A stretch of 64,000 nt of DNA. Source: Stenotrophomonas sp. BIGb0135 (lineage in GTDB: Bacteria; Pseudomonadota; Gammaproteobacteria; Xanthomonadales; Xanthomonadaceae). Position 1 is the first letter of the stretch. Each line of letters starts with the position of its first letter. The position numbers and the translations under genes were made by a program. This document shows positions 26,883-36,394 of this stretch, in pieces. Below the pieces are notes generated by a model, which was given only the letters and a program-made list of their open reading frames with translations, was not told where the DNA came from and did no database searches. The stretch covers positions 1-64,000 of the forward strand of contig NZ_JANUDX010000006.1 of assembly GCF_024810105.1 (NCBI RefSeq), written 5' to 3'.

Positions 26883-27232
26883 GCACCGATACCGATACCC
26901 GCCGGGCGCCGCGCCGCCAGGTCGCCGAACTGGTCCCCGTCACCGACATGCTGGCCGAGGCCGTGATCGGGCGCCTGGGCAATGTGTCCGAGACCGGCAT
27001 GCTGATGCTGGCCTCGGTCCCGATGCACGAGGACGCGCTGTACCAGTTGCAGTTCGCCATCCCCGGTCCGCAGGGACAACCGCTGGCGCTGGACGTGGGC
27101 GCGCACCTGCTGTGGAGCGAACAGACCCACGCCCCCGGCCAGGCCTGGGTGGGCTTCCGTTTCCTGACCCTCAGCCGCGACCATCGCGAACGCCTGCGGG
27201 ACTGGATCGCACAGGAAACTTCGGCGGTCTGA
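26879..27232 (+). CDS. PilZ domain protein (c-di-GMP binding)
   Basis: The product is 117 residues, essentially one PilZ domain. The binding motif is intact: RRAPRR (RxxxR within residues 8-13) and N35-VSET-G40 (D/NxSxxG). A hydrophobic beta-barrel and the WVGFRFL strand follow. It starts with GTG overlapping the DUF1631 stop, so the pair is translationally coupled. PilZ proteins act as c-di-GMP receptors for motility, adhesion or exopolysaccharide; the target here is unknown. Confidence 0.88.
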   Translation: MSTDTDTRRAPRRQVAELVPVTDMLAEAVIGRLGNVSETGMLMLASVPMHEDALYQLQFAIPGPQGQPLALDVGAHLLWSEQTHAPGQAWVGFRFLTLSRDHRERLRDWIAQETSAV

Positions 27233-27314
27233 GTGCCGGTTCCGGCACAGCGCGATGCCCGCGATTGCGGCAGAATCAGGGGCTGCACTCCGCACTGTCG
27301 AACGAGCCCCCGCG

Positions 27315-28643
<1,329 letters not shown>

Positions 28644-28656
28644 AGCGGGCCGGCGC

Positions 28657-28972
28657 GTAGAGCCACCCCATGGGTGGCTGCACGCAACACCCAACCCGTA
28701 GAGCCACCCCATGGGTGGCTACACGCACACCCAACCCGTAGAGCCACCCCATGGGTGGCTGCACGCACACCCAACCCGTAGAGCCACCCCATGGGTGGCT
28801 ACACGCAACACCCAACCCGTAGAGCCACCCCATGGGTGGCTACACGCACACCCAACCCGTAGAGCCACCCCATGGGTGGCTACACGCACACCCAACCCGT
28901 AGAGCCACCCCATGGGTGGCTGCACGCACACCCACCGCAGAGCCACCCTATGGGTGGCTGCACGCAACACCC
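28657..28972. repeat. Tandem array of eight GTAG REPs between pepQ and pepP
   Basis: GTAGAGCCACCCCATGGGTG hairpins recur at 28657, 28698, 28738, 28778, 28819, 28859, 28899 and about 28937, with 40-41 bp period. Spacers are near-identical (cacgcacacccaaccc-like), and the last copy is diverged. All point the same way. It fills the whole gap between two convergent peptidase genes. Confidence 0.92.
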
Positions 28973-28982
28973 GCTCCCCTCG

Positions 28983-30314
28983 TCAGCGATCCGCCATCAC
29001 CGCTTCGATCTCATCGGCGCTGCGCGCCAATGCCGCGGTCAGCACCTGGTGGCCGTCGTCGGTGATCAGCACGTCGTCTTCGGTACGGATGCCGATGCCG
29101 CGCCAGCGCGCCTCAACGCTGCGATCGTCCGCAGAAACGTACAGGCCCGGTTCGATGGTGAACACCATGCCCGGCTCGAGCATGCGCGAGTCGCCGGCCA
29201 GGCGGTAATCGCCCACGTCATGCACGTCCAGGCCCAGCCAATGCCCGGTCTTGTGCCGGTAGAAACGCTGGTAATGGCCCTCGGCAATGTTCTCTTCCAG
29301 GGTTCCCTTGAGCAGCCCCAACCGCAGCAGGCCCTCGGTCAGGGTCTGCACGGCGGCCAGATGCCCCGCCTCATAAGCATTGCCCGGCCTGGCTTCGGCC
29401 AGCGCGGCCGCCTGCGCCGCGCCGACCAGATCGTGCAGCGCGCGCTGCTCGGCACTGAAGCGGCCGTTGACCGGGAAGGTCCGGGTGATGTCGCTGGCGT
29501 AGCCGCGATACTCGGCACCGGCATCGATCAGCACCAGGTCGCCATCGCGTGAGCGCGCCGCGTTGTCGCGGTAGTGCAGGATGCAACCGTTGGCACCGGC
29601 ACCGACGATGCTCGAATAGGCCGCGCACGCATCGTGGGCGCGGAACTCGCGCTCCAGGTCGGCCTGCAGTTCGTACTCGTGGATGCCGGGCCGGGCCACC
29701 CGCATCGCCACCCGATGCGCCTGTACGCTGATGTCGGCGGCGCGCTGCATCAGCGCGATCTCCGCACTGGACTTGAACAGCCGCTGCTCATGCAGCAGGT
29801 GGCCCAGCTCGAGGAATTCGTGCGGTGGCTGCGCACCGTGGCGCACCTGAGAGCGCACCCGGTTGACCCAGCCGATCAGCTTGAGATCGAACTCGGCATC
29901 GCGACCGAAGTGGTAGTACACCCGCGAGCGCCCTTCCAGCAGGCCGGGCAGGATGTCGTCCAGGTCGTCGATCGGATACGCATCGTCCATCCCGTACTGC
30001 GACACCGCCCCTTCCTGGCCGGCGCGCGCGCCATCCCAGGCTTCGCGGTCGGGGTCGCGCTCGCGGCAGAACAGGATCACCTCACCGTGGCGTCGGCCCG
30101 GAATCAGCACCAGCACGGCCTCCGGTTCCGGGAAGCCGCTCAGGTACCAGAAGTCCGAATCCTGGCGGAACGGGTAATGCGTATCCAGGCTGCGCACCCG
30201 CTCGGACGCGGCGGGCAGGACCAGGATGGCATCGTCGCCGGCCATCTCCATCAACTGCTGGCGACGACGACGGTATTCGGCGGCGGAGATGCCGGTCAGC
30301 TGCCGGATATCCAT
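28983..30314 (-). CDS. pepP: Xaa-Pro aminopeptidase
   Basis: The product is 443 residues and removes N-terminal residues that precede proline. Metal ligands of the M24 fold are intact: LIDAGAEY, YASDITRTF, HKTGHWLGLDVHD, TIEPGLYV and RTEDDVLI. The N-terminal creatinase-like domain (LPAASERVRSLDTHYPFRQD, FWYLSGFPEPEA) is typical of PepP. The start is one base after the ygfB stop, so ygfB-pepP is an operon, as in E. coli. Its 3' end abuts the REP array. Confidence 0.97.
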   Translation of the reverse strand: MDIRQLTGISAAEYRRRRQQLMEMAGDDAILVLPAASERVRSLDTHYPFRQDSDFWYLSGFPEPEAVLVLIPGRRHGEVILFCRERDPDREAWDGARAGQEGAVSQYGMDDAYPIDDLDDILPGLLEGRSRVYYHFGRDAEFDLKLIGWVNRVRSQVRHGAQPPHEFLELGHLLHEQRLFKSSAEIALMQRAADISVQAHRVAMRVARPGIHEYELQADLEREFRAHDACAAYSSIVGAGANGCILHYRDNAARSRDGDLVLIDAGAEYRGYASDITRTFPVNGRFSAEQRALHDLVGAAQAAALAEARPGNAYEAGHLAAVQTLTEGLLRLGLLKGTLEENIAEGHYQRFYRHKTGHWLGLDVHDVGDYRLAGDSRMLEPGMVFTIEPGLYVSADDRSVEARWRGIGIRTEDDVLITDDGHQVLTAALARSADEIEAVMADR

Positions 30315-30315
30315 C

Positions 30316-30864
30316 TCAGTTCAGGCGCTGCCGATGGCGCGCCGCCATCACGCAGTCGCCGTGCAGCAACAGCACCGCCACGCGGATGAACTCCTCGATC
30401 TCGGCCAACGCGTCTTCATCATCGTCGTTGCCGCTCTCGAAATCCTCGCTGGAGGCCTGGGCCAGCTTGGCCAGGTCGTTCAGGGCTTCCTCGCCCTCCT
30501 CCGACAGCGCCGGTCGGCGCCCGCCCGAGCCCAGCCCGAAGCCGCCCAGGAAGGCACGCGCCCAGGTGAACAGGGCATCGGCCTGCGCGGCGGTGTCATT
30601 GGCATCGCTCAGCAGCAGTTCGAAGGCGAAATCGCGGTCTTCCAGCTGGGCCACGCTGGCCTGCAGCAGCTGCGAGAGCGCATCGCCCTCGGCCGGCAGC
30701 GGCAGGTTGTCATCGGCCAGCACCCGGGCCGGCCATTCGCGCACCGGCGCGCCGCCGGCGGACAGCCAGCCGCACAGGCCGCCGTGCAGTTCAGCGGCAT
30801 TGGCGCCCAGGCCCAATGCCTGGCTGGCCAGGTTCACGTCATTGACACTCGGTAGTTCGGTCAT
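30316..30864 (-). CDS. ygfB: YgfB (UPF0149/YecA-like) family protein
   Basis: The product is 182 residues. Conserved features are ELHGGLCGWLSAG near residue 27 and the ARAFLGGFGLG segment before the C-terminal acidic region (SEDFESGNDDDEDALAEIEEF). In Pseudomonas YgfB represses alpA-dependent cell-lysis and ampD-type genes; whether that holds here is not known. Upstream partner of pepP in the conserved ygfB-pepP order, divergent from the zapA operon. Confidence 0.9.
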   Translation of the reverse strand: MTELPSVNDVNLASQALGLGANAAELHGGLCGWLSAGGAPVREWPARVLADDNLPLPAEGDALSQLLQASVAQLEDRDFAFELLLSDANDTAAQADALFTWARAFLGGFGLGSGGRRPALSEEGEEALNDLAKLAQASSEDFESGNDDDEDALAEIEEFIRVAVLLLHGDCVMAARHRQRLN

Positions 30865-31051
30865 CTTGGGGCTCGATCGGAAAAAGGCGCCAAGGCCACC
30901 GCGGGCGGGGCTCTGGCAGCTTCACAGTGTAGCAATCCGACCGTACGCCCCGGGGCGTGATCGCCGCTGCCGGGCGCCCGGGCGGCGGTGCCCGCCTGCC
31001 CCGTCATTATTCGCTTGACCGGCTCCACCGCCCTTGCCTATCGTGCCGAAC

Positions 31052-31273
31052 ATGGAACCTTCCGACGCCATCACCCAATTGCAGGCCTTCGCCGCCCGGG
31101 TGGAGGCGTTGCTGGAGCGCAACCAGCGCCTGGCCGAGGAGAACCGCAGCCTGCGCCACCAGCAGGAACAGCTGGTGGCCGAGCGCTCGCAGCTGTTGGC
31201 CAAGAACGAGCAGGCCCGCTCCCGGGTCGAAGCGATGATCACCCGCCTCAAGTCCCTGGAGCAGCACACATGA
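31052..31273 (+). CDS. Small coiled-coil protein of the TIGR02449 (ZapB-like) family
   Basis: The product is 73 residues, almost entirely a coiled coil with heptads (QAFAARVEALLERNQRLAEE, then LVAERSQLLAKNEQ). It sits directly upstream of zapA, overlapping by ATGA, the usual place for this short family. It resembles ZapB in size and helix pattern, so a cell-division role is plausible but not shown. ATG at 31052 was chosen; another ATG 18 bases upstream is weaker. Confidence 0.82.
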   Translation: MEPSDAITQLQAFAARVEALLERNQRLAEENRSLRHQQEQLVAERSQLLAKNEQARSRVEAMITRLKSLEQHT

Positions 31274-31566
31274 GCCAGACCGAGCCGGTCAGTGTCCGCA
31301 TCCTCGACCGCGAGTACACCGTGGGCGTGGGCGCCGAAGAGCGCGAGATCCTCACGGCTGCCGCGCGCCTGCTGGACGCCAAGATGCGCGAGATCCGCGG
31401 CAGCAACCGCATGGCCGCCGTGGACCGCGTCGCCGTGCTGGCCGCGCTCAACCTGGCGCATGAACTGCAGCAGCTGCGCGATGAACACGCCCGCCAGGCC
31501 GTGGCCCTGCAGCAGACCCTGGCCGATCTGAACCGGCGGCTGGATCGGGCGATCGACGGGGCGTAA
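31270..31566 (+). CDS. zapA: Cell division protein ZapA
   Basis: The product is 98 residues. The N-terminal beta-alpha domain (VSVRILDREYTVGVGAEE) and the C-terminal coiled coil (MAAVDRVAVLAALNLAHELQ) match ZapA, which bundles FtsZ filaments at the Z-ring. The start overlaps the upstream coiled-coil gene. The frame is open much further upstream, but only ATG 31270 gives the family N-terminus. Followed by a REP and the 6S RNA gene, the conserved zapA-ssrS-fthC order. Confidence 0.95.
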   Translation: MSQTEPVSVRILDREYTVGVGAEEREILTAAARLLDAKMREIRGSNRMAAVDRVAVLAALNLAHELQQLRDEHARQAVALQQTLADLNRRLDRAIDGA

Positions 31567-31592
31567 GCAGCCGCCCGACGGTCGGCTCTACC
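31567..31592 (-). repeat. SMAG-type REP after zapA
   Basis: An inverse REP (GCAGCCGCCC-gac-GGTCGGCTCTAC) begins immediately after the zapA TAA. A degenerate second palindrome follows near 31612-31630. It lies between zapA and the 6S promoter. Confidence 0.75.
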
Positions 31593-31743
31593 GGGATCAT
31601 TGGCATGGGCAAGCCGACCCACCGGCGGCGCTGCGGTGTTCCACGCGATGTTCCATTGCACAAGACCATCGCATGGCCATCATCGATCTGAATTCAGGTG
31701 TAATTCGACCGACGAACGGCCTCCCCCTCGGCGCGTGCTTGGC

Positions 31744-31749
31744 TATAAT
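31744..31749 (+). promoter_or_regulatory. -10 box of the 6S RNA gene
   Basis: A consensus TATAAT lies seven bases before the predicted 6S 5' end. No good -35 hexamer is seen at 16-18 bases. Confidence 0.6.
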
Positions 31750-31755
31750 GGCGAC

Positions 31756-31941
31756 GCGTTCTCTGCTGTGAACGACGGCGTGTGCAAACATTCGCCTTGT
31801 CCCTTAATTACGACCACGGGTGCGCGACGGCGCCGGGAGTGCAAGTCCGCCTTGTAGCGGGAAGCCCGAAGGAGTCCCAGCGTACCCACTTGAACCCCGG
31901 GTTCAAGGTCGTTTCGCACGCATCGTCACCGCGGAGAATGC
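31756..31941 (+). ncRNA. ssrS: 6S RNA
   Basis: About 186 nt. The ends pair as an 11-bp closing stem (31756-31766 with 31931-31941). The 3' half contains the hallmark CTTGAACCCCGGGTTCAAGG hairpin, and the middle has the large bulge region expected of an open-promoter mimic. 6S RNA sequesters sigma70 RNA polymerase in stationary phase. Gene order zapA-6S-fthC is conserved in gammaproteobacteria, and a TATAAT and a strong terminator bound it. The exact ends are inferred from pairing. Confidence 0.93.
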
Positions 31942-31951
31942 AGTATTCCTG

Positions 31952-31989
31952 CAAGAGCGACGTCCCACCGGGGCGTCGCTCTTGTTTTA
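31952..31989 (+). terminator. Intrinsic terminator of 6S RNA
   Basis: A 15-bp stem (CAAGAGCGACGTCCC with its complement, one G-U pair) with a three-base loop and TTTTAT tail, ten bases past the 6S closing stem. fthC starts 31 bases later. Confidence 0.9.
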
Positions 31990-32020
31990 TCCGCGCCCGC
32001 ACCACGCCCCGGACCCAGGC

Positions 32021-32623
32021 ATGACCGACCCGCGCTCCGCACTGCGCCAGCAGCTGCGTCAACGCCGCCGCGACATCCCCGCCGCCCAGCGCCTGGCCGC
32101 GGCCGAGCACCTGGCCGATGCCCTGTTGCAGCTACCGTTCGCTCCGGCCGAAGGCTTCGTTGCGGGCTACTGGGCGATGGATGGCGAGATCGCCCTGCAC
32201 CGCTGGCAGATGCAACTGCCGCCATCGCTGACCTACTGCCTGCCGATCCTCGCCGGCGACACCCTGCGCTTTGCACCGTGGCGCCCTGGCCAGCCGCTGG
32301 GCGCCAACCGCTATGGCATTCCCGAGCCCGACGTCGCCGCCGAGGCCACCCTCGCCCCGGAACAGATGGCGTTGGTGGTCGCACCGCTGGTGGGGTTCGA
32401 TGCGCTGGGCCGACGCCTGGGCATGGGGGGCGGCTGGTATGATCGCAGCTTCGCATTCCGTCACCAGCGCCCGGCCCCGCCGTGGCTGGTCGGGGTCGGC
32501 TTCTCGGTGCAGCAGGTCGATGACCTGCCGGTACAGCCCTGGGATGTCGCGGTGGATGCGATCTGCACCGACGCGTCCACCCTTGTTCCCGTATCGGCCG
32601 CTGGCCGCTACCCCTCGCGATAG
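32021..32623 (+). CDS. fthC: 5-formyltetrahydrofolate cyclo-ligase
   Basis: The product is 200 residues. It converts 5-formyl-THF to 5,10-methenyl-THF with ATP. The C-terminal signature LVGFDALGRRLGMGGGWYDR (nucleotide/folate loop) is intact, as are the basic N-terminal helix with LRQQLRQRRR and the YWAMDGEI segment. It follows 6S RNA, the conserved ygfA position. The frame is open upstream through the 6S gene, but ATG 32021 after the terminator is the sensible start. Confidence 0.95.
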   Translation: MTDPRSALRQQLRQRRRDIPAAQRLAAAEHLADALLQLPFAPAEGFVAGYWAMDGEIALHRWQMQLPPSLTYCLPILAGDTLRFAPWRPGQPLGANRYGIPEPDVAAEATLAPEQMALVVAPLVGFDALGRRLGMGGGWYDRSFAFRHQRPAPPWLVGVGFSVQQVDDLPVQPWDVAVDAICTDASTLVPVSAAGRYPSR

Positions 32624-32631
32624 AAAGACGG

Positions 32632-33108
32632 ATGACCGCACGCAAGCGCTACTGGCTGATGAAGTCCGAACCGGACGCCTTTTCCATCGATGATCTGCAA
32701 CGCGTGGGCCGCGAGCCCTGGAACGGCGTGCGCAACTACCAGGCGCGCAATTTCATGCGCGATGGCATGAAGGTCGGCGATGGGGTCCTGTTCTACCACT
32801 CCAACACCAAGGTGCCGGGCATCGTGGGCCTGGCCACGGTTGCCAGCGAAGCCTACCCGGACGACACCCAGTTCAACCCGAAATCCGATTACTACGACCC
32901 CAAGGCCACCCGCGAAGAACCGCGCTGGATGCTGGTGGACGTGGCCTTCGAGCGCAAACTGCGCGACACCATTTCGCTGGACGAGATCAAGCTGCATGCC
33001 GATGCGCTGGGCGACGGTTTCCCGCTGACCGCGCGCGGCAACCGCCTCTCGATCCTGCCGGTGACCGCAGCGCAGTGGAAGCTGCTGCTGTCGCTGGAAA
33101 AGCACTGA
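32632..33108 (+). CDS. EVE domain-containing protein
   Basis: The product is 158 residues and consists of one EVE (PUA-like) domain: [41 protein letters not shown] and RWMLVDVAF. Such domains are proposed to bind modified bases in DNA or RNA. It lies eight bases past fthC and 28 bases before rpiA, so they probably share a transcript. No adjacent restriction gene is present, so a housekeeping role is more likely than defence. Confidence 0.93.
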   Translation: MTARKRYWLMKSEPDAFSIDDLQRVGREPWNGVRNYQARNFMRDGMKVGDGVLFYHSNTKVPGIVGLATVASEAYPDDTQFNPKSDYYDPKATREEPRWMLVDVAFERKLRDTISLDEIKLHADALGDGFPLTARGNRLSILPVTAAQWKLLLSLEKH

Positions 33109-33136
33109 TCCCCCTTTCCCTCAAGAGTTGCCCGCC

Positions 33137-33784
33137 ATGTCCGAAGCCAAGCGCCTGGCTGCCGAAAAAGCCCTGGAATACGTCGAAGACGGCATGATCG
33201 TCGGGGTCGGCACCGGCTCCACCGTTGCCTATTTCATCGATGGCCTGGCCCGCATCCAGCACCGTATCAAGGGCACCGTGTCCAGCTCGGAGCAGAGCAC
33301 CGCGCGCCTGCGCGAGCACGGCATCGAGGTGATGGAGCTCAACCACACCGGCAACCTGTCGCTGTACGTGGACGGGGCCGACGAATGCGACGGCAACAAG
33401 TGCCTGATCAAGGGCGGTGGCGCCGCGCTGACCCGCGAGAAGATCATCGCCGAAGCCAGCGAGCGCTTCGTCTGCATCGTCGACCCGAGCAAGCAGGTGC
33501 CGGTGCTGGGGCGTTTCCCGCTGCCGGTGGAAGTGATCCCGATGGCCCGCAGCCTGGTCGCCCGCCGCATCATGGACATGACCGGCGGCCAGCCGGCCTG
33601 GCGCGAAGGCGTGGTTACCGACAACGGCAACGCGATCCTGGACATCCACCACTTGCAGATCACCGACCCGGTCAAACTCGAGCGCGAGCTCAACCAGCTG
33701 CCCGGCGTGGTCTGCGTGGGGCTGTTCGCGCGGCGCCCGGCCGACGTGGTGATCGTCGGTGGGCAGCCGCCCAAGGTGTTCTGA
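33137..33784 (+). CDS. rpiA: Ribose-5-phosphate isomerase A
   Basis: The product is 215 residues. It interconverts ribose-5-phosphate and ribulose-5-phosphate. Motifs [13 protein letters not shown] (phosphate loop), VDGADE (catalytic Asp), [12 protein letters not shown] and GNAILD are intact. ATG at 33137 ([12 protein letters not shown]) was chosen; an upstream TTG adds only three residues. Confidence 0.97.
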   Translation: MSEAKRLAAEKALEYVEDGMIVGVGTGSTVAYFIDGLARIQHRIKGTVSSSEQSTARLREHGIEVMELNHTGNLSLYVDGADECDGNKCLIKGGGAALTREKIIAEASERFVCIVDPSKQVPVLGRFPLPVEVIPMARSLVARRIMDMTGGQPAWREGVVTDNGNAILDIHHLQITDPVKLERELNQLPGVVCVGLFARRPADVVIVGGQPPKVF

Positions 33785-33835
33785 TCCGGCGGCCGGCCCG
33801 CGATGGCCGGCTTCCCCAACTTCGAGGTAGACCCG

Positions 33836-34285
33836 ATGTCGCTGACCCGCCTGCTGTCGCTGCTGCTCCTGATGACCTTGACCGGCTGCGCCAGCAGCGG
33901 CGCCCGCCACTGGGTGGAACTGGGCGGTGCCCGCTACCAGGTGGAGCTGGCCGTGGATGACGCCAGCCGCGCACGCGGGCTGATGTTCCGCGACCAGATG
34001 CCGGCCGACCACGGCATGCTGTTCCTGCACGAGCGCGAAGAGCTGCAGGCGTACTGGATGAAGAACACCAAGATCGCGCTGGACATCCTGTACTTCGACG
34101 ACCAGCGCCGCCTGGTCAGCCAGCAGCGCGACGTGCCGCCGTGCTCGGCGGGCGATCGTTGCCCGCCCTACCCGAGCAGCGGCCCGGCGCGTTACGTGCT
34201 CGAGCTCAACGCCGGCCAGGCGGAAAAGCTGGGACTGCAGGATGGGACCCAGATCACCTTCGGCCCGGGCATCTCCGACCGCTAG
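33836..34285 (+). CDS. DUF192 family lipoprotein
   Basis: The product is 149 residues with a lipoprotein signal (MSLTRLLSLLLLMTLTGC, lipobox LTGC, Cys 18). The DUF192 core follows: RARGLMFRDQMPADHGMLF, AYWMKNTKIALDILYFD, and VLELNAGQA near the end. GAGGTAG six bases upstream supports ATG 33836 over the frame's earlier ATG. DUF192 proteins are small exported or membrane-linked beta proteins of unknown function. Confidence 0.9.
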   Translation: MSLTRLLSLLLLMTLTGCASSGARHWVELGGARYQVELAVDDASRARGLMFRDQMPADHGMLFLHEREELQAYWMKNTKIALDILYFDDQRRLVSQQRDVPPCSAGDRCPPYPSSGPARYVLELNAGQAEKLGLQDGTQITFGPGISDR

Positions 34286-34373
34286 ATCCACGCGCTGCGT
34301 GGAAGACAGGCACGCCCGGCGCTTTCACGCCGGGACGCTTGAATCCGGCCGCGTTTGACGCCAGTCTGTCGCC

Positions 34374-35219
34374 ATGCAGGGGCAGATCACATTGCCGACG
34401 TGGGATTCGCTGGCCGAGCTGGACGACGAGGCGCTGCCGCTGTTGCCCACCGCGCTGCTGATCGCGCGTGACGAGTACCCGGACCTGGACCCGAAGGTCT
34501 ACGACGCGGTGCTGCAGAGCCATGCCGACCACCTGCGCACCGAAGTGGACACCATCGAGCACTGGCCGCTGAAGATCGCCGCGGTCAACCGCCACCTGTT
34601 CGACGAACTGGGCTACGGCGGCGACCACGGCGAGTACTACGACCCGCGCAACAGCTACCTCAACCAGGTGTTCGAGCGCCGCCTCGGCAACCCGATCTCA
34701 CTGGCGCTGGTGCAGATGGAAGTCGCGCGCCGACTGGGCATCCCGCTGGACGGGGTGTCCTTCCCCGGGCATTTCCTGGTGCGGCTGCCGGTGGATGACG
34801 GCATGCTGGTGATGGATCCCTTCAATGGCGGGCGCCCGCTGGACGTGGAGGAACTGCGCGAACGCGCCCGCTCGCATCTCGGCGGGGAAACCCCGGACGA
34901 CCACGTGCTGGCCCAGATCCTGGACGCCGCGCCCGCGCGCGCGATCCTGATGCGGATGCTGCGCAACCTGCATGGCGTCTACGTCGAACGCGGTGAATGG
35001 GACCGTGCCGCGCGCAGCGCCGACCGCCTGCTCAAGCTGGCCCCGGAACAGGACGACGCCCTGCGCGATCGTGGCCTGGCCTACCTGCACCTGGACTACC
35101 AGGCCGGCGCCCACCGCGATCTGGGCCTGTACCTGCAGCGCAACGGCCAGGCCAGCGATGCCCAGTGGGTGCGCGAGAAGCTGGTGGAGATCGGCGGGCG
35201 GGCACCGCGGCTGCATTGA
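34374..35219 (+). CDS. SirB1 family protein (transglutaminase-like with TPR tail)
   Basis: The product is 281 residues. The transglutaminase-like core of SirB1 is present (YYDPRNSYLNQVFERRLGNP, then ARRLGIPLDGVSFPGHFLVR and FNGGRPL), with a TPR-like C-terminal part (LLKLAPEQDDALRDRGLAYL). The family commonly sits near prmC/hemK or stands alone; here it follows the DUF192 gene by about 90 bases. The catalytic Cys of true transglutaminases is not evident, so it is probably non-enzymatic. Confidence 0.88.
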   Translation: MQGQITLPTWDSLAELDDEALPLLPTALLIARDEYPDLDPKVYDAVLQSHADHLRTEVDTIEHWPLKIAAVNRHLFDELGYGGDHGEYYDPRNSYLNQVFERRLGNPISLALVQMEVARRLGIPLDGVSFPGHFLVRLPVDDGMLVMDPFNGGRPLDVEELRERARSHLGGETPDDHVLAQILDAAPARAILMRMLRNLHGVYVERGEWDRAARSADRLLKLAPEQDDALRDRGLAYLHLDYQAGAHRDLGLYLQRNGQASDAQWVREKLVEIGGRAPRLH

Positions 35220-35228
35220 GGGGAAGTC

Positions 35229-35445
35229 GGTTGCCGGGTTGCCGGGTTGCCGGGTTGCCGAGCATGGCTCGGCACTACCTGGGGAAGGCAACATTGGCTG
35301 CGACCGGGTAGAGCCGAGCCATGCTCGGCATTACCGGCGGAACGGAACGTTGGCTGCGACCGGGTAGAGCCGAGCCATGCTCGGCATTACCGGTAGAACG
35401 GAAAATTGGCTGCGATCTGGTAGAGCCGAGCCATGCTCGGCTGCT
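35229..35445. repeat. REP cluster between SirB1 and rubredoxin genes
   Basis: Four tandem 8-mers (GTTGCCGG) at 35229-35258 lead into an inverse REP at 35256-35280. Three forward copies of GTAGAGCCGAGCCATGCTCG follow near 35308, 35365 and 35420, spaced about 56 bp with the flanking GGCTGCGACCGG also repeated. The stem differs from the REPs elsewhere. Confidence 0.88.
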
Positions 35446-35479
35446 TTCCCCCGCAGGCCAAGGAACCAGGCCGCTGCCC

Positions 35480-35671
35480 TCAATCGACCTCGACCATCTC
35501 GAAATCGTCCTTGGTCACGCCGCAGTCCGGGCAGGTCCAGGTCTCGGGAATGTCTTCCCAGCGCGTGCCCGGCGCGATGCCTTCTTCGGGCAGGCCGTCC
35601 TCTTCCCTGTACAGGAACCCGCAGACAACGCACATCCAGGTGCGGAAGGTGGTGGCGGTGGCATCGGTCAT
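35480..35671 (-). CDS. rubA: Rubredoxin
   Basis: The product is 63 residues. Two knuckles, C14-VV-C17-G and C47-PD-C50-G, form the Fe(Cys)4 site, and the [22 protein letters not shown] core is typical of short rubredoxins used in alkane hydroxylase or peroxide-reductase electron transfer. ATG at 35671 was chosen over 35692. It is divergent from thiE (73 bases apart), with no obvious redox partner nearby. Confidence 0.96.
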   Translation of the reverse strand: MTDATATTFRTWMCVVCGFLYREEDGLPEEGIAPGTRWEDIPETWTCPDCGVTKDDFEMVEVD

Positions 35672-35743
35672 TGGATAATCACGGCTGGGCAAGAACTGGC
35701 GAAGGCCATTGTCCCACTCCCGTCGTACTACCGGTAGCCACCG

Positions 35744-36379
35744 ATGACTCCAGCTTCAGCCTCCACGCCCCGCGCGCGCGGCGTTTACCTGATCACCCCG
35801 GACGATGCCGACACCGCGCGCCTGCTGGCGCGCACCGCGCCGCTGCTGGCCGCTGGCGCCACCTGGCTGCAGTACCGCAACAAGGGCGCCGACGCCGCAC
35901 TGAAACGGGCGCAGGCCACCGCCCTGCAGGCGCTGTGCGCCGAACACGGCGTGCCGCTGATCATCAACGACGATCCACTGCTCGCCCAGGCCGTGGGCGC
36001 TGCCGGCGTGCACCTGGGCGGCACCGATGGCGACATCGGCGCCGCACGGGCGCTGCTCGGGCCGGATGCCATCATCGGCGCGTCCTGCTACGACCAGCTG
36101 GCCAACGCCGAGCGTGCCGTCGCCGCCGGTGCCAGCTACGTGGCCTTCGGCGCGTTCTTTCCCACCACCACCAAGGTCACCACCAGCCGCGCCACGCCGG
36201 ACCTGCTGCGGCAAAGCGCCGCGCTCGGCGTACCGCGGGTGGCGATCGGCGGGCTGAGCCCGGACAATGTCGGTCCCATCCTCGATGCCGGCGCCGATCT
36301 GGTGGCCGTGGTCAGCAGCGTGTTCGCCGCCGCCGATCCGGTCGCCACCCAGCGCGCCTTCCTCGCCCAGTTCCCGTAA
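35744..36379 (+). CDS. thiE: Thiamine phosphate synthase
   Basis: The product is 211 residues, a TIM-barrel enzyme that joins HMP-PP and thiazole phosphate. Conserved parts include [47 protein letters not shown], and the phosphate loop GGLSPDNV near the C-terminus. It lies 15 bases before hemL, so both probably form one transcript. No TPP riboswitch is visible in the short leader. Confidence 0.95.
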   Translation: MTPASASTPRARGVYLITPDDADTARLLARTAPLLAAGATWLQYRNKGADAALKRAQATALQALCAEHGVPLIINDDPLLAQAVGAAGVHLGGTDGDIGAARALLGPDAIIGASCYDQLANAERAVAAGASYVAFGAFFPTTTKVTTSRATPDLLRQSAALGVPRVAIGGLSPDNVGPILDAGADLVAVVSSVFAAADPVATQRAFLAQFP

Positions 36380-36394
36380 TACCCAGGACACCCC

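Noticed and set aside
28657..28972. Looked like a CRISPR array (40-bp period direct repeats)
   Set aside because: Repeats are GTAG palindromes with nearly identical spacers, and no cas gene is present.
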